From contig CM071591.1 in assembly GCA_036429605.1 (NCBI GenBank), forward strand, positions 1,116,001 through 1,180,000: a stretch of DNA of 64,000 bases. The letters run 5' to 3'. This document shows positions 21,652 through 32,499 of this stretch, one piece after another (within the stretch, counting starts at the first letter, position 1; every line of letters begins with the position of its first letter). The notes under the pieces are model-generated. The model saw only the letters and a program-made list of their open reading frames with translations. It had not been told where the DNA came from and did no database searches. Made by a program: the position numbers and the translations under genes. This DNA comes from Cladobotryum mycophilum. Its lineage: Eukaryota; Ascomycota; Sordariomycetes; Hypocreales; Hypocreaceae.

Positions 21652-22554
21652 TTACCTTCTGACGGCTGTGGCTGGCTGGATTGTGTGGGTGGCGGTAAAG
21701 TTATCCCTTGATCCACTGTGTATACATTCGACAGCATAATTCACTTCGTTCTGCCACTCAAGGGCTTTGGCGTGTACGTCCCCGGAGTCAAAGAACGTAT
21801 CCCCCGGCACGTAAGAGCCGGTGCCGTTGGGAGAAAATGCCCTTACGCTCATGGGAGTCCCTCCCTTCTCGCTGTTCCCGTTCCCGGGTCGGGGGATCGT
21901 TTTGATCGTCCATACCGGCGGGACGGGGGCGTTGGCCTCCTTCTCATTCATATCCGGTGGTTCGTCCCAAATGACATATATGTTGAAGCGGATCAACTCG
22001 GAGATGGTCGCAGAAGCTATCATGTGACTATGGCGATCGAGCATATCCCCCGCCACGGCGAGGTTCAGGGCGAACGGCATGGAGAGGTTCCTCTGGCTCA
22101 ATCCGAAGTAGAACCTCATGCGATACTCGAGCGCAAAGGCCTCGCCCTTTGTGAAGGGGATGTACAGTATGTCGCGCTTGGGCGAAAACCTACGGACGAA
22201 TATGTGTCCCCGGGTCTCTGGCCGGAAGCGCATGCGCAGGCCTGACTTGGCGGCAAATTGTAGTGCGACCTGGCGTGCCTCGTAGTTTACAAAGACGTGT
22301 GGTAAAGGCACCTGGACGAGTGTGGTCTTGCGAGGATCCCAGCCCACCTCTTCCTTCTCTTCAGCACAGCCTCCATCGTCTACCTTAATCTCTCGAACAA
22401 AGGCCATGGTCGGGGCATCGACGTCTGGGAGTGAGTGTCTCCACACCTGTAGGCGAAGTTCCGTGGGCAAGAGTGGGAAGAAACGGAAGCCCGGGTGAGG
22501 CTTGGAAGACGACATGTCGGGGTCGGATGGAGATGCAGAGGCGGGAGGTGCCAT
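21652..22554 (-). CDS. 2EXR-family protein (intact copy)
   Basis: Single-exon gene of 300 codons. Residues about 22-42 carry the defining 2EXR motif, FRFFPLLPTELRLQVWRHSLP, an F-box-like amphipathic helix. It continues with VPLPHVFVNYEARQVAL (about 85), RPETRGHIFVRRFSPKRDILYIPF (about 110) and IYVIWDEPPDM (about 195), a layout shared with the other 2EXR loci downstream. The family is fungal and expanded in many species; its function is unknown, although the helix hints at an adaptor role. No signal peptide. This is the best preserved of five related loci between 21.6 and 30.4 kb. The start is the ATG just before an SSSK-rich leader; an in-frame Met at residue 14 is an alternative start. Confidence 0.85.
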   Translation of the reverse strand: MAPPASASPSDPDMSSSKPHPGFRFFPLLPTELRLQVWRHSLPDVDAPTMAFVREIKVDDGGCAEEKEEVGWDPRKTTLVQVPLPHVFVNYEARQVALQFAAKSGLRMRFRPETRGHIFVRRFSPKRDILYIPFTKGEAFALEYRMRFYFGLSQRNLSMPFALNLAVAGDMLDRHSHMIASATISELIRFNIYVIWDEPPDMNEKEANAPVPPVWTIKTIPRPGNGNSEKGGTPMSVRAFSPNGTGSYVPGDTFFDSGDVHAKALEWQNEVNYAVECIHSGSRDNFTATHTIQPATAVRR

Positions 22555-22572
22555 GACTTTCTTTTTCTTTCC

Positions 22573-22643
22573 CTCTTTTTCTTCCCTTCTTTTTCTTCCT
22601 CTCTTTTTCTTCCTCTCTTTTTCTTCCTCTCTTTTTCTTCGTT
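22573..22643. repeat. 14-bp pyrimidine tandem repeat at the 2EXR promoter
   Basis: Imperfect tandem copies of CTCTTTTTCTTCCT-like units directly upstream of the 2EXR start codon, which is on the opposite strand. The transcript leader would therefore be an AG-rich repeat. Confidence 0.8.
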
Positions 22644-23355
22644 TTCTTTTTGTTTTAAAAAAAAGAAAGGGGGATATAGTAAATGAAACTTGGAATGAGA
22701 TTTAAAAGGTGCAAGTGAGAAGAATAAAGAGAACGAGTAGATTCAAGCAGAGTCTTCTGGGTTTATATATCTACTACAGGTGCACATTTTGGCTTTTTAT
22801 CCAGTGCCGCCTCAGTTTCCAAACGGAGCATCCACAGAGCTTGTTGTACGACTCTAAACCTTGACGTGCCCTCTCAAACCATTTCCTCTCGTACCTCTGC
22901 CATTATCTCAAAACCTTCAATTGCGTCGCCGGGTCCAAGGTTCAAGCACGTCAGTCCATTGGGCTAAACCTAAAAACCCCCATTTATACTCTCCGTATGC
23001 TTCTCCCGTATGACACATTCGCCCGTGATTGATGGCGAAGAATAAACCGAGAGACAAAGTTTTCAGATCTTCCGCGAATACATAAGACCTCGAGATGACT
23101 CCAAAAAAAAAGGAAGAAAGAAAAGAACGAAAAAGAAGAAAAATAAAAAGAAAAAGAAGAAAAGGGGGATAAAATAGGGGGCAAAGGCAAAGCATTGCCT
23201 CCCATCTATCTTCTGGATGCTATAGCAGGTACTAGAACAATTACTCCCTTCTCGTACGAATAGTTCACAGAATGGCCTTCCATACCACCCAGATAAGACA
23301 GGTACATTTTCCGAACCGACTTCCGTAGCTCGTCCATGCGTTGCCGTATATACGT
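22644..23355. other. Intergenic region between 2EXR genes
   Basis: Upstream region of the first 2EXR gene and downstream region of the second. It includes an A/G-rich tract at about 23100-23170. No coding frame with resemblance to a known family. Confidence 0.45.
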
Positions 23356-24303
23356 CTAGTCGTGGTATTTCCCATCCATCGTGTAGTACCCCTCCTGCAT
23401 TTGGTTACGAATATGGCCATGAGAATCGTATTGTCTCACCCTGACGTCTTCGCCCTCAGTGATCTCTCGCAGCTCCCACGGCCTGCTTATCTGCAAGTCC
23501 AGCTCTACATCCTTGAGGTCCAACTCCGGGGGCGTGTCGAAGACGACGTAGATGAGATTAAACCTGGTAAACGACAGACACTCGCCCAGAAACTCCGGGA
23601 CGACGCGGGCCAGCGCCTCTGGCACGGCGACCTCGGTGACCGTCTCCAGCTCGGGGGTGAACCGCCCGATGGAGGGGTCCATCCACGAGAGGGCCACCCT
23701 GAAGAGCTCGCCCTTGGCTTGCACCCACCTGGTGTAGGGAACGTACACGACGTCCTTGTTGGGCATGTATATGCGGGTGAAGACGTGCGATTGGGTTTCT
23801 TGGCAGAAAACGGGACTGAGATTGTGCTCGTTGGCGAATTTGAGGCCGATTTGGCGGGCTTCACGGTTGAGGTGGATGTGAGGGATGGGCAATTCGATCA
23901 GTTTGTTGGGGGCTCTCTGTGCTATCTCAAAGCGCCCGATATCGTGCAATTCTAGATACAGAGGGCGATGATCGGAATAATCGGATTCTTCATCGTATTG
24001 CTCGTCTGCATCTTCACCTTGGTCGGTTTCGTCGTAGTCTTCTTCTTCGCCATCATGACTTTTGGCTTGCCGGCCTGACTGGCCATCATCTTCCATCGGA
24101 TTTCCGTCCTCATCATAGCCTCGCTTCCGCTGATGCCCAATCGCCGTTGCCTTGTTTGCAAGGATTTGGGTTTTCCTGAAATTTGCGATCCAGCACTGCA
24201 ATTTTAGCCTCTCCAGAGCTGACGTTAATGGCTGAACCGGCCTATCAGGACCCTTCTGAAAGGATCTATAAATGGTAGCTAGATGAGAAACCATCCTTCT
24301 CAT
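23356..24303 (-). CDS. 2EXR-related protein with atypical acidic N-terminus
   Basis: Open frame of 315 codons. The C-terminal two thirds align with the 2EXR paralogues: LPIPHIHLNREARQIGL (about 140), QETQSHVFTRIYMPNKDVVYVPYTR (about 165), LIYVVFDTPPEL (about 252), RPWELREI (about 278). The N-terminal F-box-like motif is replaced by a weak helix (SALERLKLQCW, about 28) and a long acidic stretch (about 63-110). The first about 36 codons lie in sequence that is repeated twice more to the right (24716 and 25235), and copy 1 diverges from the repeat exactly at residue 37. The present N terminus may therefore be a rearrangement product rather than the ancestral one. Function unknown. A real start downstream, or a missing 5' exon, is possible. 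Confidence 0.6.
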   Translation of the reverse strand: MRRMVSHLATIYRSFQKGPDRPVQPLTSALERLKLQCWIANFRKTQILANKATAIGHQRKRGYDEDGNPMEDDGQSGRQAKSHDGEEEDYDETDQGEDADEQYDEESDYSDHRPLYLELHDIGRFEIAQRAPNKLIELPIPHIHLNREARQIGLKFANEHNLSPVFCQETQSHVFTRIYMPNKDVVYVPYTRWVQAKGELFRVALSWMDPSIGRFTPELETVTEVAVPEALARVVPEFLGECLSFTRFNLIYVVFDTPPELDLKDVELDLQISRPWELREITEGEDVRVRQYDSHGHIRNQMQEGYYTMDGKYHD

Positions 24304-24715
24304 TGCGTTCTAATCTAATCCTTATGTGGTAAAACAATTGGTGGTGTAGATGCGCCGTATAGTTAGACCTTGACCGTAAGCCCTTGAACCATAGCCGACG
24401 ATAGTCTACTATTCTGTGAGTTATTCTATAGTACTAAATCTTTTTCTTATTAAATACTAACTTGGCTAAAAAAAAAAAAAAACCTTTTCTTAGAACTATT
24501 AATAGTCTTATAGTAATTAACCCTTATATTCTTATAAATAAAATATAAGTAGAACTATCTGGTATATTATCTTTAGTAAGATAATTAGTCTAAAAAGATT
24601 TATTTAGATTAACCTTATTGCCATTAGTTAATAGTTTACAATCTCGAAACGTATAGATAGATATGCCGAGGCTAATTAATAGCGCCTCTGAAACTTTGCG
24701 GCTCTGCTCTATTTT
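24194..24715. repeat. 520-bp tandem repeat, copy 1
   Basis: Begins with CACTGCAATTTTAGCC and runs to the same motif at 24716. Its left 110 bp encode the N-terminus of the minus-strand 2EXR-related gene; the right part (about 24420-24690) is AT-rich. It aligns along its full length to copy 2. Confidence 0.9.
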
Positions 24716-25234
24716 CACTGCAATTTTAGCCTTTGCAGAGCTGACGTTAATGGCTGAACCGGCCTATCAGGACCCTTCTGAAAGGATCCATAAATGGTAG
24801 CCAGATGAGAAACCATCCTTCTTATTGCGTTCTAATCTAATCCTTATGTGGTAAAACAATTGGCGGTGTAGATGCGCCGTATAGTTAGACCTTGACCGTG
24901 AGCCTCTGAACCATAGCCGATGACAGTCTACCATTCCGTGAGTTATTTTGTAGTACTAAATCTTTTTTTATTAGATATTGACTTGGCTAAAAAAAAAAAA
25001 ATCTTTTCCTAGAACTATTAATAGCCTTATAGTAATTAACTCTTGTATTCTTATAGATAGAATATAAGTAGAACTATCCGGTATATTATCTTTAATAAAG
25101 TAATTAGTCTAAAAAGATTTATTTAGATCGATCTCATTGCTATTGGCTAATAGTTTATAATCTCGAAACGCATAGATAGATATGCCGAGGCTAATTAATA
25201 GTGCCTCTGAAACTTTGCGGCTCTGCTTTATTTT
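24716..25234. repeat. 520-bp tandem repeat, copy 2
   Basis: Direct repeat of copy 1 with period 522. Differences are dominated by C/T and A/G exchanges (for example CTACTATTCTGTG against CTACCATTCCGTG, and AACCCTTATA against AACTCTTGTA), plus a small length change in the A run. The pattern fits RIP acting on a tandem duplication. Confidence 0.9.
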
Positions 25235-25330
25235 CACTGCAATTTTAGCCTCTGCAGAGCTGAAGTCGATGGCTGACCTGGCCAATCAAGATCTTGGGCG
25301 AATCCATAAATCTTAGTCAGATGGGAAATC
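25235..25330. repeat. 520-bp tandem repeat, partial diverged copy 3
   Basis: Starts with the same CACTGCAATTTTAGCC motif 519 bp after copy 2 and remains recognisable for about 95 bp (GCAGAGCTGA, ATGGCTGA, ATCCATAAAT) before similarity fades. It may be the source end of the array. Confidence 0.75.
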
Positions 25331-25413
25331 CTTTTCGTCACTGCCCCCCAATTTACCTCTGTCAAACCTTGCGTATTATAGACGACGAGAATGAGGAGGT
25401 TGAATTAGCTGCG

Positions 25414-26177
25414 TTACCTTTTAAAGGCTGAGAGAGGCTCAAAAACATCTTCAAAGTACTGCTCAGTGGTCTCGAGATCGCATTGGTCCCTCATTTGCAC
25501 AAGTTCATGTTTCGTACCGTCCTTTGCCGCTTGCAAATATTTGTCTACATCCTCCCTGCCCATATAATTGGCCTCCAGTCTATAGAAAACTTCGATGACA
25601 TCGTATGCAAAGACTCTTACTTTGACGTCCTTGTCGGCCTCAATGCTGCGGAACCCCCATGGTCATGCTATGAGAAAATTCATCTCCTCATGGTTCATAT
25701 CGGGAGGCGCGTTGAAGACGATGTACACCTTGAGTCTTGGAGACAGCAGACGATGGCCCTGGTCAGGGTGTGTAGGTCCCGACGGGTTAGCTCTGCTGGG
25801 ATAGCAAGGTGTTGCAGTCGTGATGTGTCAGTGGGACGGATAAGTTCGCCCTCGGGTCTACCCTCCCATGGGCCCATGTTTATCGCCTCAATGTCCCAAT
25901 ATTCATTGCCATATGCGTCTCCCACCCCATACGGAATGTACAATATGGCGAACAAGTATTACGGCTTTTCGTCAATCGGGATGTCGACCATCCGTTAGTT
26001 GCGAGTAGGCATGCCAGCTACCGCGACTTCATCAAGGTCCAGAGAGCTCTGCCTCCAGGAACAGTACGTTCGGAATCTCTCATGATCCAGGGCATTCAAT
26101 CGCCACGGCCAGTATAGTAAAGCCTGCCATAAACAGTGGTTTGTAGCCCTCGATTCCGTACCTCTGCGGCATTGATG
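25414..26177 (-). pseudogene. 2EXR-family pseudogene
   Basis: Discontinuous minus-strand frames match the 2EXR paralogues in order: ILYIPYGVGDAYGNEYWDI (about 25900-25950), VYIVFNAPPDMNHEE (about 25690-25730), and PWGFRSIEADKDVKVRV (about 25620-25660) followed by an acidic tail ending in a stop at 25414. An in-frame TGA at 25663-25665 falls where the neighbour has Arg (RPWELR), as a CGA-to-TGA transition would give. At least one frameshift separates the ILYIP segment from VYIVF, and the N-terminal helix is not recognisable. These breaks are not at long homopolymers, so this copy is probably truly dead. Confidence 0.65.
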
Positions 26178-26651
26178 CATGTTTCCCTTTTCGAAATGTA
26201 GATCAAGTGTCGTCGACCAACTCAGTTCTTTGTGGACACTCTACCGTTTGTGTAATCTCCTTTGTTCATGTTGTGATTTTCGTTGTTGCGCTGTAATTCT
26301 TAGGCCTACCCCTCAGCATGACAATGAACCTGATGCGGGAACCTGAACAAACAAACCTTTTGTTGCAACAGTCTTTTCAACTCGTTGTTAATACGGCCAG
26401 CATCATGTTGAGATTTTGTTTGCCTCCGGGTTTGATGCATACCTTGCTGGGTCCGCCTCGGCTTTAGAACAGAGACAACGAAGAAGGCTCCATTTCCCAC
26501 CTCGACATAATACCCTTTTCCTTGTGTGGTTTCTTTTCTCTTTGGAAATCTTCGCCCATCGGCAACCTGCATGGCACCAAACGGCATTCTCCCATCATTG
26601 TATTTTTAATCAACCTTTGTATACTCTACAAGCTCTGTAAAGATCAATCTG
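26178..26651. other. Intergenic region upstream of kinase 1
   Basis: Presumed promoter of the SRPK-like kinase. A 93-codon minus-strand frame (26306-26587) lacks any recognisable family and is not annotated. Confidence 0.4.
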
Positions 26652-28416
26652 ATGGCACCCAAGAGGACGAAAGACACGCGGGCTGAGTCCAAGGCTAAGC
26701 GTTCGAAACTCACAATTCCCAAGATGCCGAAGAATACAACATCCAAGATATCGGAGGACATGACACCTGATTTGTCAAAGAACGTGAGCCCCAGGATGTC
26801 GGAAAACACGGAATTGGAGACTTCCAAGGGTACGAAACTCGAGGTGCCGAATAATAATACGGTATCCGAGGTGTTAAATACCACGACACCTGAGACTCCC
26901 AGCGAAACACTCCCTAAAACTTCGAACGCGATTGCGCCCAAGACACCGGAAGATGCGGTGTCCAAGGCATCAGAGGACATGGCACCCGAGATGGACAAGC
27001 AGCCAGAGGACAGGAAGCCTGATGAGAAGGTGATCAAAGCCAAGGACGTCGATCCCCCTATGAAATGTGGGATGAGCACGGCATTCGTGGAACCATTGAG
27101 GCTATATCCTCACACGGAACCTTTGTATATGAACGCGCGTCGGACCGCCGTGGTGGTCATGAAGGTCTTGAGCGGTACGAGAAGGGCGGGTATCATCCCG
27201 TTCATCTCGGTGATGAGCTGGGGGAGTCTGGCCGGTACCGAGTCATTCATAAACTCGGATTGGGTACATTCGGTACCGTTTGGCTCTGTTTGGATAACCG
27301 GGGAGAATGCAGATACGTCGCCGTCAAGATCATGGTATCCGACGTGTGCAGTGAGCGATCAAGAAACCAGGCTGATTTCAAACTGAAGGATATTGATCGG
27401 TCAACCCCGGTCGCCGATCTCATTGCTTTCCCGCTGGATGACTTCGTGATAAAGGGGCCCAACGGCGCTCACCATTGCATCGTGCTTCCTTTTCTTGGGC
27501 CACGGGTTTCGCCTGGTCTCTGGGTCCAATTTGATCATCCCACGGCAGCCCTGAGGAGCCTTTGCCAACAGGCTGCACAGGCTTTACAGTTTCTACACAA
27601 GAATGACTGGTGCCACGGAGGTATTCTTTTCCCCAATGGCTGTTATCCCACTATTGCATCAGGAATCAGGGCTAATTGTTGACATCCAGACTTTCGTCCC
27701 GCCAACATTGTCGTGAGAATCAAGGACCTAAACCATCTTGGTGAGGATGAACTTGTCTCCATCTTGGGGAAGCCCGAAACCAGGAAGGTGTATGTGAGAC
27801 CGGGCATGGAACACCCCCTTCAGCCCCCAAGTATCTTGTCAGAAATGTGAATTTGATTCGCGTCCTGCCATCCAAGTACCTGACGGATCGACTCTGCCTC
27901 ATTGACTTTGGTGAATCGTATCTTTCGTCGTCCCAATCACCAGCCATGAGAATTCCTTTCAAATACCGCCCACCAGAGCATTTGATGGACGACGAAAACC
28001 CAGTCTCGTCACCAAACTCTGATATCTGGGCCCTAGGCTGCACTTTGTTCGAGATTCGACAGCAGGAGTGGTTGGTAGAGGATAGCTGTGAGTCGACCAC
28101 GGTACTCAAAAGCATGGTGACGCGGCTAGGCAAACTCCCAGATCACTTGTGGGGAAAATGGGAGGATCGTGCAAGATTCTTTGACCAAGGCGGAAATCGA
28201 CTCAACGAAGAATCAGATGACGAGGACGAGACACTCGAGTCGATGTTGTCGGAGAAGAGTTATGGGGCTGGGAAAAAGGAATTATTTACATGTGAGAAGG
28301 AGCAAAAGGTATTTGCGGATTTGCTGCGGAAGCTCCTCAGGTACGAGTCTGGTGAGCGCTTAACCATCGACGAGGCTCTAGAGTATGAGTGGTTTAAGAT
28401 GGATGTGGACGCCTGA
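26652..28416 (+). CDS. SRPK-like protein kinase, copy 1
   Basis: Exons 26652-27620 and 27690-28416. An N-terminal about 125-residue low-complexity tail has imperfect repeats of the form TPE/K-x-S/T-E, starting MAPKRTKD. The kinase domain follows: YHPVHLGDELGESGRYRVIHKLG (entry typical of SRPK/Sky1), glycine loop GLGTFGTV, YVAVKIM with the ATP-binding Lys, catalytic loop CHGDFRPAN split by the intron inside the Asp codon, LIDFGES, and an RPPEH activation-segment end. The catalytic-loop Lys of DxKxxN is Arg here. SRPKs phosphorylate SR-type splicing factors; this divergent fungal branch has no known substrate. The frame breaks at C runs 27054-27058 and 27824-27828. Adding one C to each gives exactly 565 codons plus stop and matches copy 2 at 53900, so assembly error is likely. 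Confidence 0.85.
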
Positions 28417-28624
28417 GTATGTAGCAAGTATGCAGCAGACGTAGTATTCATGACTATTGGCCTAGAACGAACAAGGAGGAAGACCATTCGGATGTTTTGT
28501 ACCCAAGATTGTTAACACTGGTGGATAGTCAATGTGCGGTGGAGGTGATGGCGATGATGATGTGATTGATGGATTAGGTTGATAAAATTTGGATTAGGTT
28601 AATATTGACAACTAAGCCTATATC

Positions 28625-29041
28625 TTAAGGCTCAGTTGTGATTTGCATAACATAATTCCATCCATACCACATCTCCATGCAAGTGCCTGAGCATTCGGGG
28701 GGGGGGCCAACGTCCGCACGTAAATGCATTCTTTGGTCTCCTTCCTCACGACCCTTTCAAGGCCAAACTCGCTGGCATATCGAAGCGCAATTTGCCGCGC
28801 CTCGCGGTTGACGTTGACGAGGACATACGGCAGAGGCACTTCAACGACCTGAGTGATGGTAAGATGACAGTCCAGGTCGTCCCAGCGCTCTCCGGGTATA
28901 TTTTTCTTGGCACAAGGTCAGTAAAATAGCGTGCCCGCAGTGTGAACATCAGGAAGATGGGGCCCTCCATATATGTAGGCGGAGTTCAACGGGCGAACAT
29001 GAAAAGAAGTGAAAGCTGACTAGGTTCTCGGAAGGCATCAT
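28625..29041 (-). pseudogene. Truncated 2EXR-family pseudogene
   Basis: From an ATG pair near 29041 the minus strand reads FHFFSCSPVELRLHIWR, the N-terminal 2EXR motif, and then meets a TGA a few codons later. In another frame VEVPLPYVLVNVNREARQIALRYASEFGLE and ETKECIYVRTLAP continue the family pattern, running into a 10-base G run (28697-28706) and a stop at 28625-28627. The C-terminal half of the family is missing. At least two frame changes and one stop are needed to read it, so it is a decayed partial copy. Confidence 0.7.
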
Positions 29042-29566
29042 TTTGCTTAGAACAGGGGCAGAGGCTCTGAGGTTCGGTATGTCCAATATGCGTGTTTCTG
29101 GAGAGATTCAGGTGAGCGGTGAGAGGCAGGGGTCATGAAGATCCCTACCCGGCAAGCAAGTTGCGAGGGGGAACTGCAATGTGAGCGCATTTGACGGTGT
29201 GCTAATTCAGAGGTAACCAATTACATTGAGGTTATGCTGGCATTTCCATGCCGTCAGTGTGATACTTGAAGTGTTTTTGCCCATAAACAGCGCTCAATAA
29301 GATGAAGGGCTTAAAGAATAAAGACGACAAGGAGAGTGAAATAAGATGGAGAGTGGAATAAAATGAAGAGTAAAAACGCAAACGATGAAAATTAGCACAG
29401 AATGTTACCTCACGACGGCAAAATGGTATGCACTTTGGACGCCATTTCTCTTATTAACGAATAGATTAAGTTCCCCATACTTTTAGATTATTGCACCTCG
29501 CAGCAAGATATCCCTGTACCTTTACGAGGAAAGCAGATCCGACCCAGAGACTTTCGATAACCTCAT
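29042..29566. other. Intergenic region
   Basis: Between two minus-strand 2EXR loci. A purine-rich patch with repeated AAGATGAAG/GGAGAGTG-like words lies at about 29300-29370. No gene seen. Confidence 0.4.
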
Positions 29567-30390
29567 TTAGATGCGAATAGCCTCGACTGCTTTCATATAC
29601 ATCATGAAATCCTCCATTACATCGAACACATCTGTAACCTCGTCGTCTGTATAGTCACCCATACATTTCATAAAGCCATCGTTGAGGCGTCTCTCTACCC
29701 CCCACGGGTAATAAATACCGTAGTTATGGTCCCACTTGGATGCTCTGGTCTTGGCGTCCTCCCTGCTGACGCTTCGGAGCTCCCATGAGCTACCCGAGAG
29801 GAAACCAGGCCCATCCTGATCCATCTCGTGAGGGGTATCAAAGATGACATGCAGTGTGCGATGGTAAAACGTGTAAAGCTGTGAGATATCTGTGGCGAAG
29901 ATGGGGTCACTGGCCAGTGGCTCCGAGACGGCAATGTTGCGCGCAAATGAAGGATCATACGCTTTTTTCGCCGGTTCGTTCTTCCAATCAAACTCGAAGG
30001 CATGCTGAAATTCTTGCCCCTTTGAGAGGGGAATGTAGAGAATATCATCCACCAGCGAGAACGGCCGGAAAAATGCACATCTTTGAATCTCGGGCCGGAA
30101 TTGCATTCTGAGTCCTGATCGCTCACAGAACTTGATAGCTACGCGGCGAGCCTCATGGTTCACATATACCTGAGGCAGAGGCACGTGAACGGGCAAAGTG
30201 CCAAGGGGATTGTCGGCATGTCCCTCCCAGGATGCGGCCTCAAGGTCTTCGGCAGTACGTTCTCGGAAGAAAACTACGGCTGGGGCGTCGACGTCGGGGA
30301 GCGAGGCTTCCCATATCTGGAGGCGGAGCTCGAGGGGAGACGAGCAAAGGGGTGAAAAGTTGGCGATGGCGTCGCTGCTACAGATGCCAT
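29567..30390 (-). CDS. 2EXR-family protein, one frame break near the N terminus
   Basis: Start at the ATG 30388-30390: short Ser/Thr/Pro leader, then FHPFARLP, a break, and LELRLQIWEASLPDVDAPAVVFF, the 2EXR motif. The rest is an open frame with VPLPQVYVNHEARRVAI, RPEIQRCAFFRPFSLVDDILYIPL, LHVIFDTPHEMD and SSWELRSV, closely parallel to the gene at 21652-22554. The break lies at the G run 30334-30337 (plus strand). One added base joins both parts into exactly 274 codons plus stop, so it is probably an assembly error rather than a pseudogene, though this run is only four bases long and a real mutation is possible. Function of the family is unknown. The C terminus (last 30 residues) is acidic then hydrophobic and differs from the other copies. 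Confidence 0.75.
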
Positions 30391-31462
30391 GTTTTGTGAG
30401 ACATCAAAAAAATAAGAAGCCTGACTGAATTCTGATGGATGATGTATTTGATGATGAATGGAATGGAATGAGATGGAATGAGACTGATCAAGTTTTCAAA
30501 CGAGGTTGGATAAAAATGTGTGCGTGGATGTGAGGAGGCGTTGAGGGGAAGGGACGCAGCAGCTCATGCTCAGGGTGGCTTGAGATGGATCCAATGACGA
30601 AATGCCAAAGATGAGACTCATCACTTGCGGTTCACCTCAACACATCACCTGTGTTCTCTCAGTGGTATGGCATTAGGTCATGAAGAAAAGGTATTTGAGG
30701 GCAAGAGAGAGAAATATGTATGTAGGCATGGATGAATTTATTTCATTCAACGGTCGAGTCCTGCAGCGGGTGGATTAACTTTATCTCGGTGAGCTTCACT
30801 TACAACCTTGGGTAGCTACCCTACCTAGGCTAGTACCTATGGATCCATATCTCCACTTTAGTCTATTCCTCGATAACCCCCTCGTGCCCACTGTATCCCT
30901 TCCCTCTGGCTAAATTAGTACGCAGTACGGAGTAGACTACTACTTGTATTAATAGCTACCAAAATAGAGCTCTTTCAAAACACCAAGAAAAACATCACCC
31001 ACCAATCTCACCACATCAATCGCTCACTATCATAGGCAACAAGTAGAATTATCATCCGATTCTACTGCAAAACCTTACATTCCAGGCAAAATTGATTGAG
31101 CCAACCATGGAATTATGGATGGGCATGTAGAAGGCCTCCCGCATGTCACCGGGGCGGGGTCAAACACAAAGTAATGCCTATAAATCGGCCTTGCCAACAG
31201 CGCCACTGTCGTTTGCGGAAGAGACAAACCTTGGACCTTTCATCTATCCATCTATGCTTTACCAACCACCGGCCTGATTCTTGACTTCCTCTCCAAAAAA
31301 AAGTACAGGTATTTATTCTTGCTCTCTCGACTTTGTACCTCACTTCACTTTCTTTTCCCTCTCTTTTCAATTACAGAACTGACAGCGCAGCAATAGCAGA
31401 ACCAGGTAACCTCATCAACACACCCCCGCCGCCTGACGTAGGCCCCAAAGCAAAAGAACAAA
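30391..31462. other. Intergenic region between divergent genes
   Basis: Upstream regions of the minus-strand 2EXR gene and the plus-strand tetraspanin. Contains GGAATGGAATGAGATGGAATGAG repeats at about 30460-30482. No gene seen. Confidence 0.45.
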
Positions 31463-32499
31463 ATGGTCATCAACTTTGGCCTCATATTCCTGCTGGTAAG
31501 GCGACGGACAAAAAGCTTCCATCTCATAGCAAGGTTCTGAATATACAAATGGCTAATTCTTTCATGCTAGGCAAGCTCCTTGCTTTTTGCCATCGCAGCG
31601 TGAGTTCCATCACCATCTACCTACATCCGCACTCTAATAATACTGACTAATTGCCGCCCAATCTCAGCGTCGTCTACTTCCATTCCTCCAGCCTCTCTCT
31701 CCCCATCGGATCAGCCACCACCATCCTCACGGCCCTCCTCCCCATTGGATCCCTCATCAACGCATTCATCTACCCCAGCGTCCTCCAGGCAGCCCACTCC
31801 TCCACCAACCGCCTCCAGCAGCTGTCCCCCACCCTCCTGCAGGCCCTGCAAGCAATCTTCACCACCATTCTCGCCACCCTGCTGTCCCAGGACATTGTGC
31901 CCTCGCCTACCGTCGAATGCCTCATTGACAATGGGTGGTCGAGTATGTTTAAAGCTCATGATGGCGAATCCATCAGACGTATTCAGGATACTCTAAAATG
32001 CTGTGGTCTTCGTACCGTTCAGGATAAATTTTATCCTTTCATTACAAAGACGTCCAATATTACTTGTGTAGAGGCATACGGTTACACACAGGCGTGCAGA
32101 GGACCATGGAAATCAGCCTTGAAGTCCAGTGCCGGTGTCGACTTTGGTGTAGTCATCGCAGTTAGCCTGATGCAGGTATGTACACATCCAAAAAGAAAAG
32201 AAAGAAAGAAAAGACCTATGCCTCGAGACATACTGACAACCATGCAGATTTTCGGCTTGTTCATGATGGGAGAAAGCCCCAACTGGTGGACCTCATGGCG
32301 CGCAACCGGACGGAGACAGCGCGTGACCCAACACGAAAGCCGCCCGTTGTTGACCGCCGCCGAGGACGAGGAAGAAGTTGTCGAGCGACAGGAATCGGCC
32401 CCGCGAGGATATCAAGCTCTGAATGACAGTGAAGAGCCTGGTCCGCGGTTGGAACCATCAGCCATTGGACATGAGCGCAACGCCTGGAACGAGAGCTAG
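31463..32499 (+). CDS. Tetraspanin family protein
   Basis: Four exons: 31463-31495, 31571-31599, 31668-32175, 32248-32499; lengths sum to 273 codons plus stop. Four membrane segments are visible: residues about 2-25, 33-55, 70-95 and a final one across the third intron (VDFGVVIAVSLMQIFGLFMMG). Between the third and fourth lies the large extracellular loop with the hallmark CCG in TLKCCGLRT (about 145) and further Cys at ITC and QAC. The cytoplasmic tail is about 75 residues, acidic, ending NAWNES. Tetraspanins organise membrane microdomains; in fungi they affect infection structures (Pls1) and other surface functions. Which fungal class this belongs to is not certain; Tsp3-like is my best guess. 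The very short first two exons are normal for fungal tetraspanins. Confidence 0.85.
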
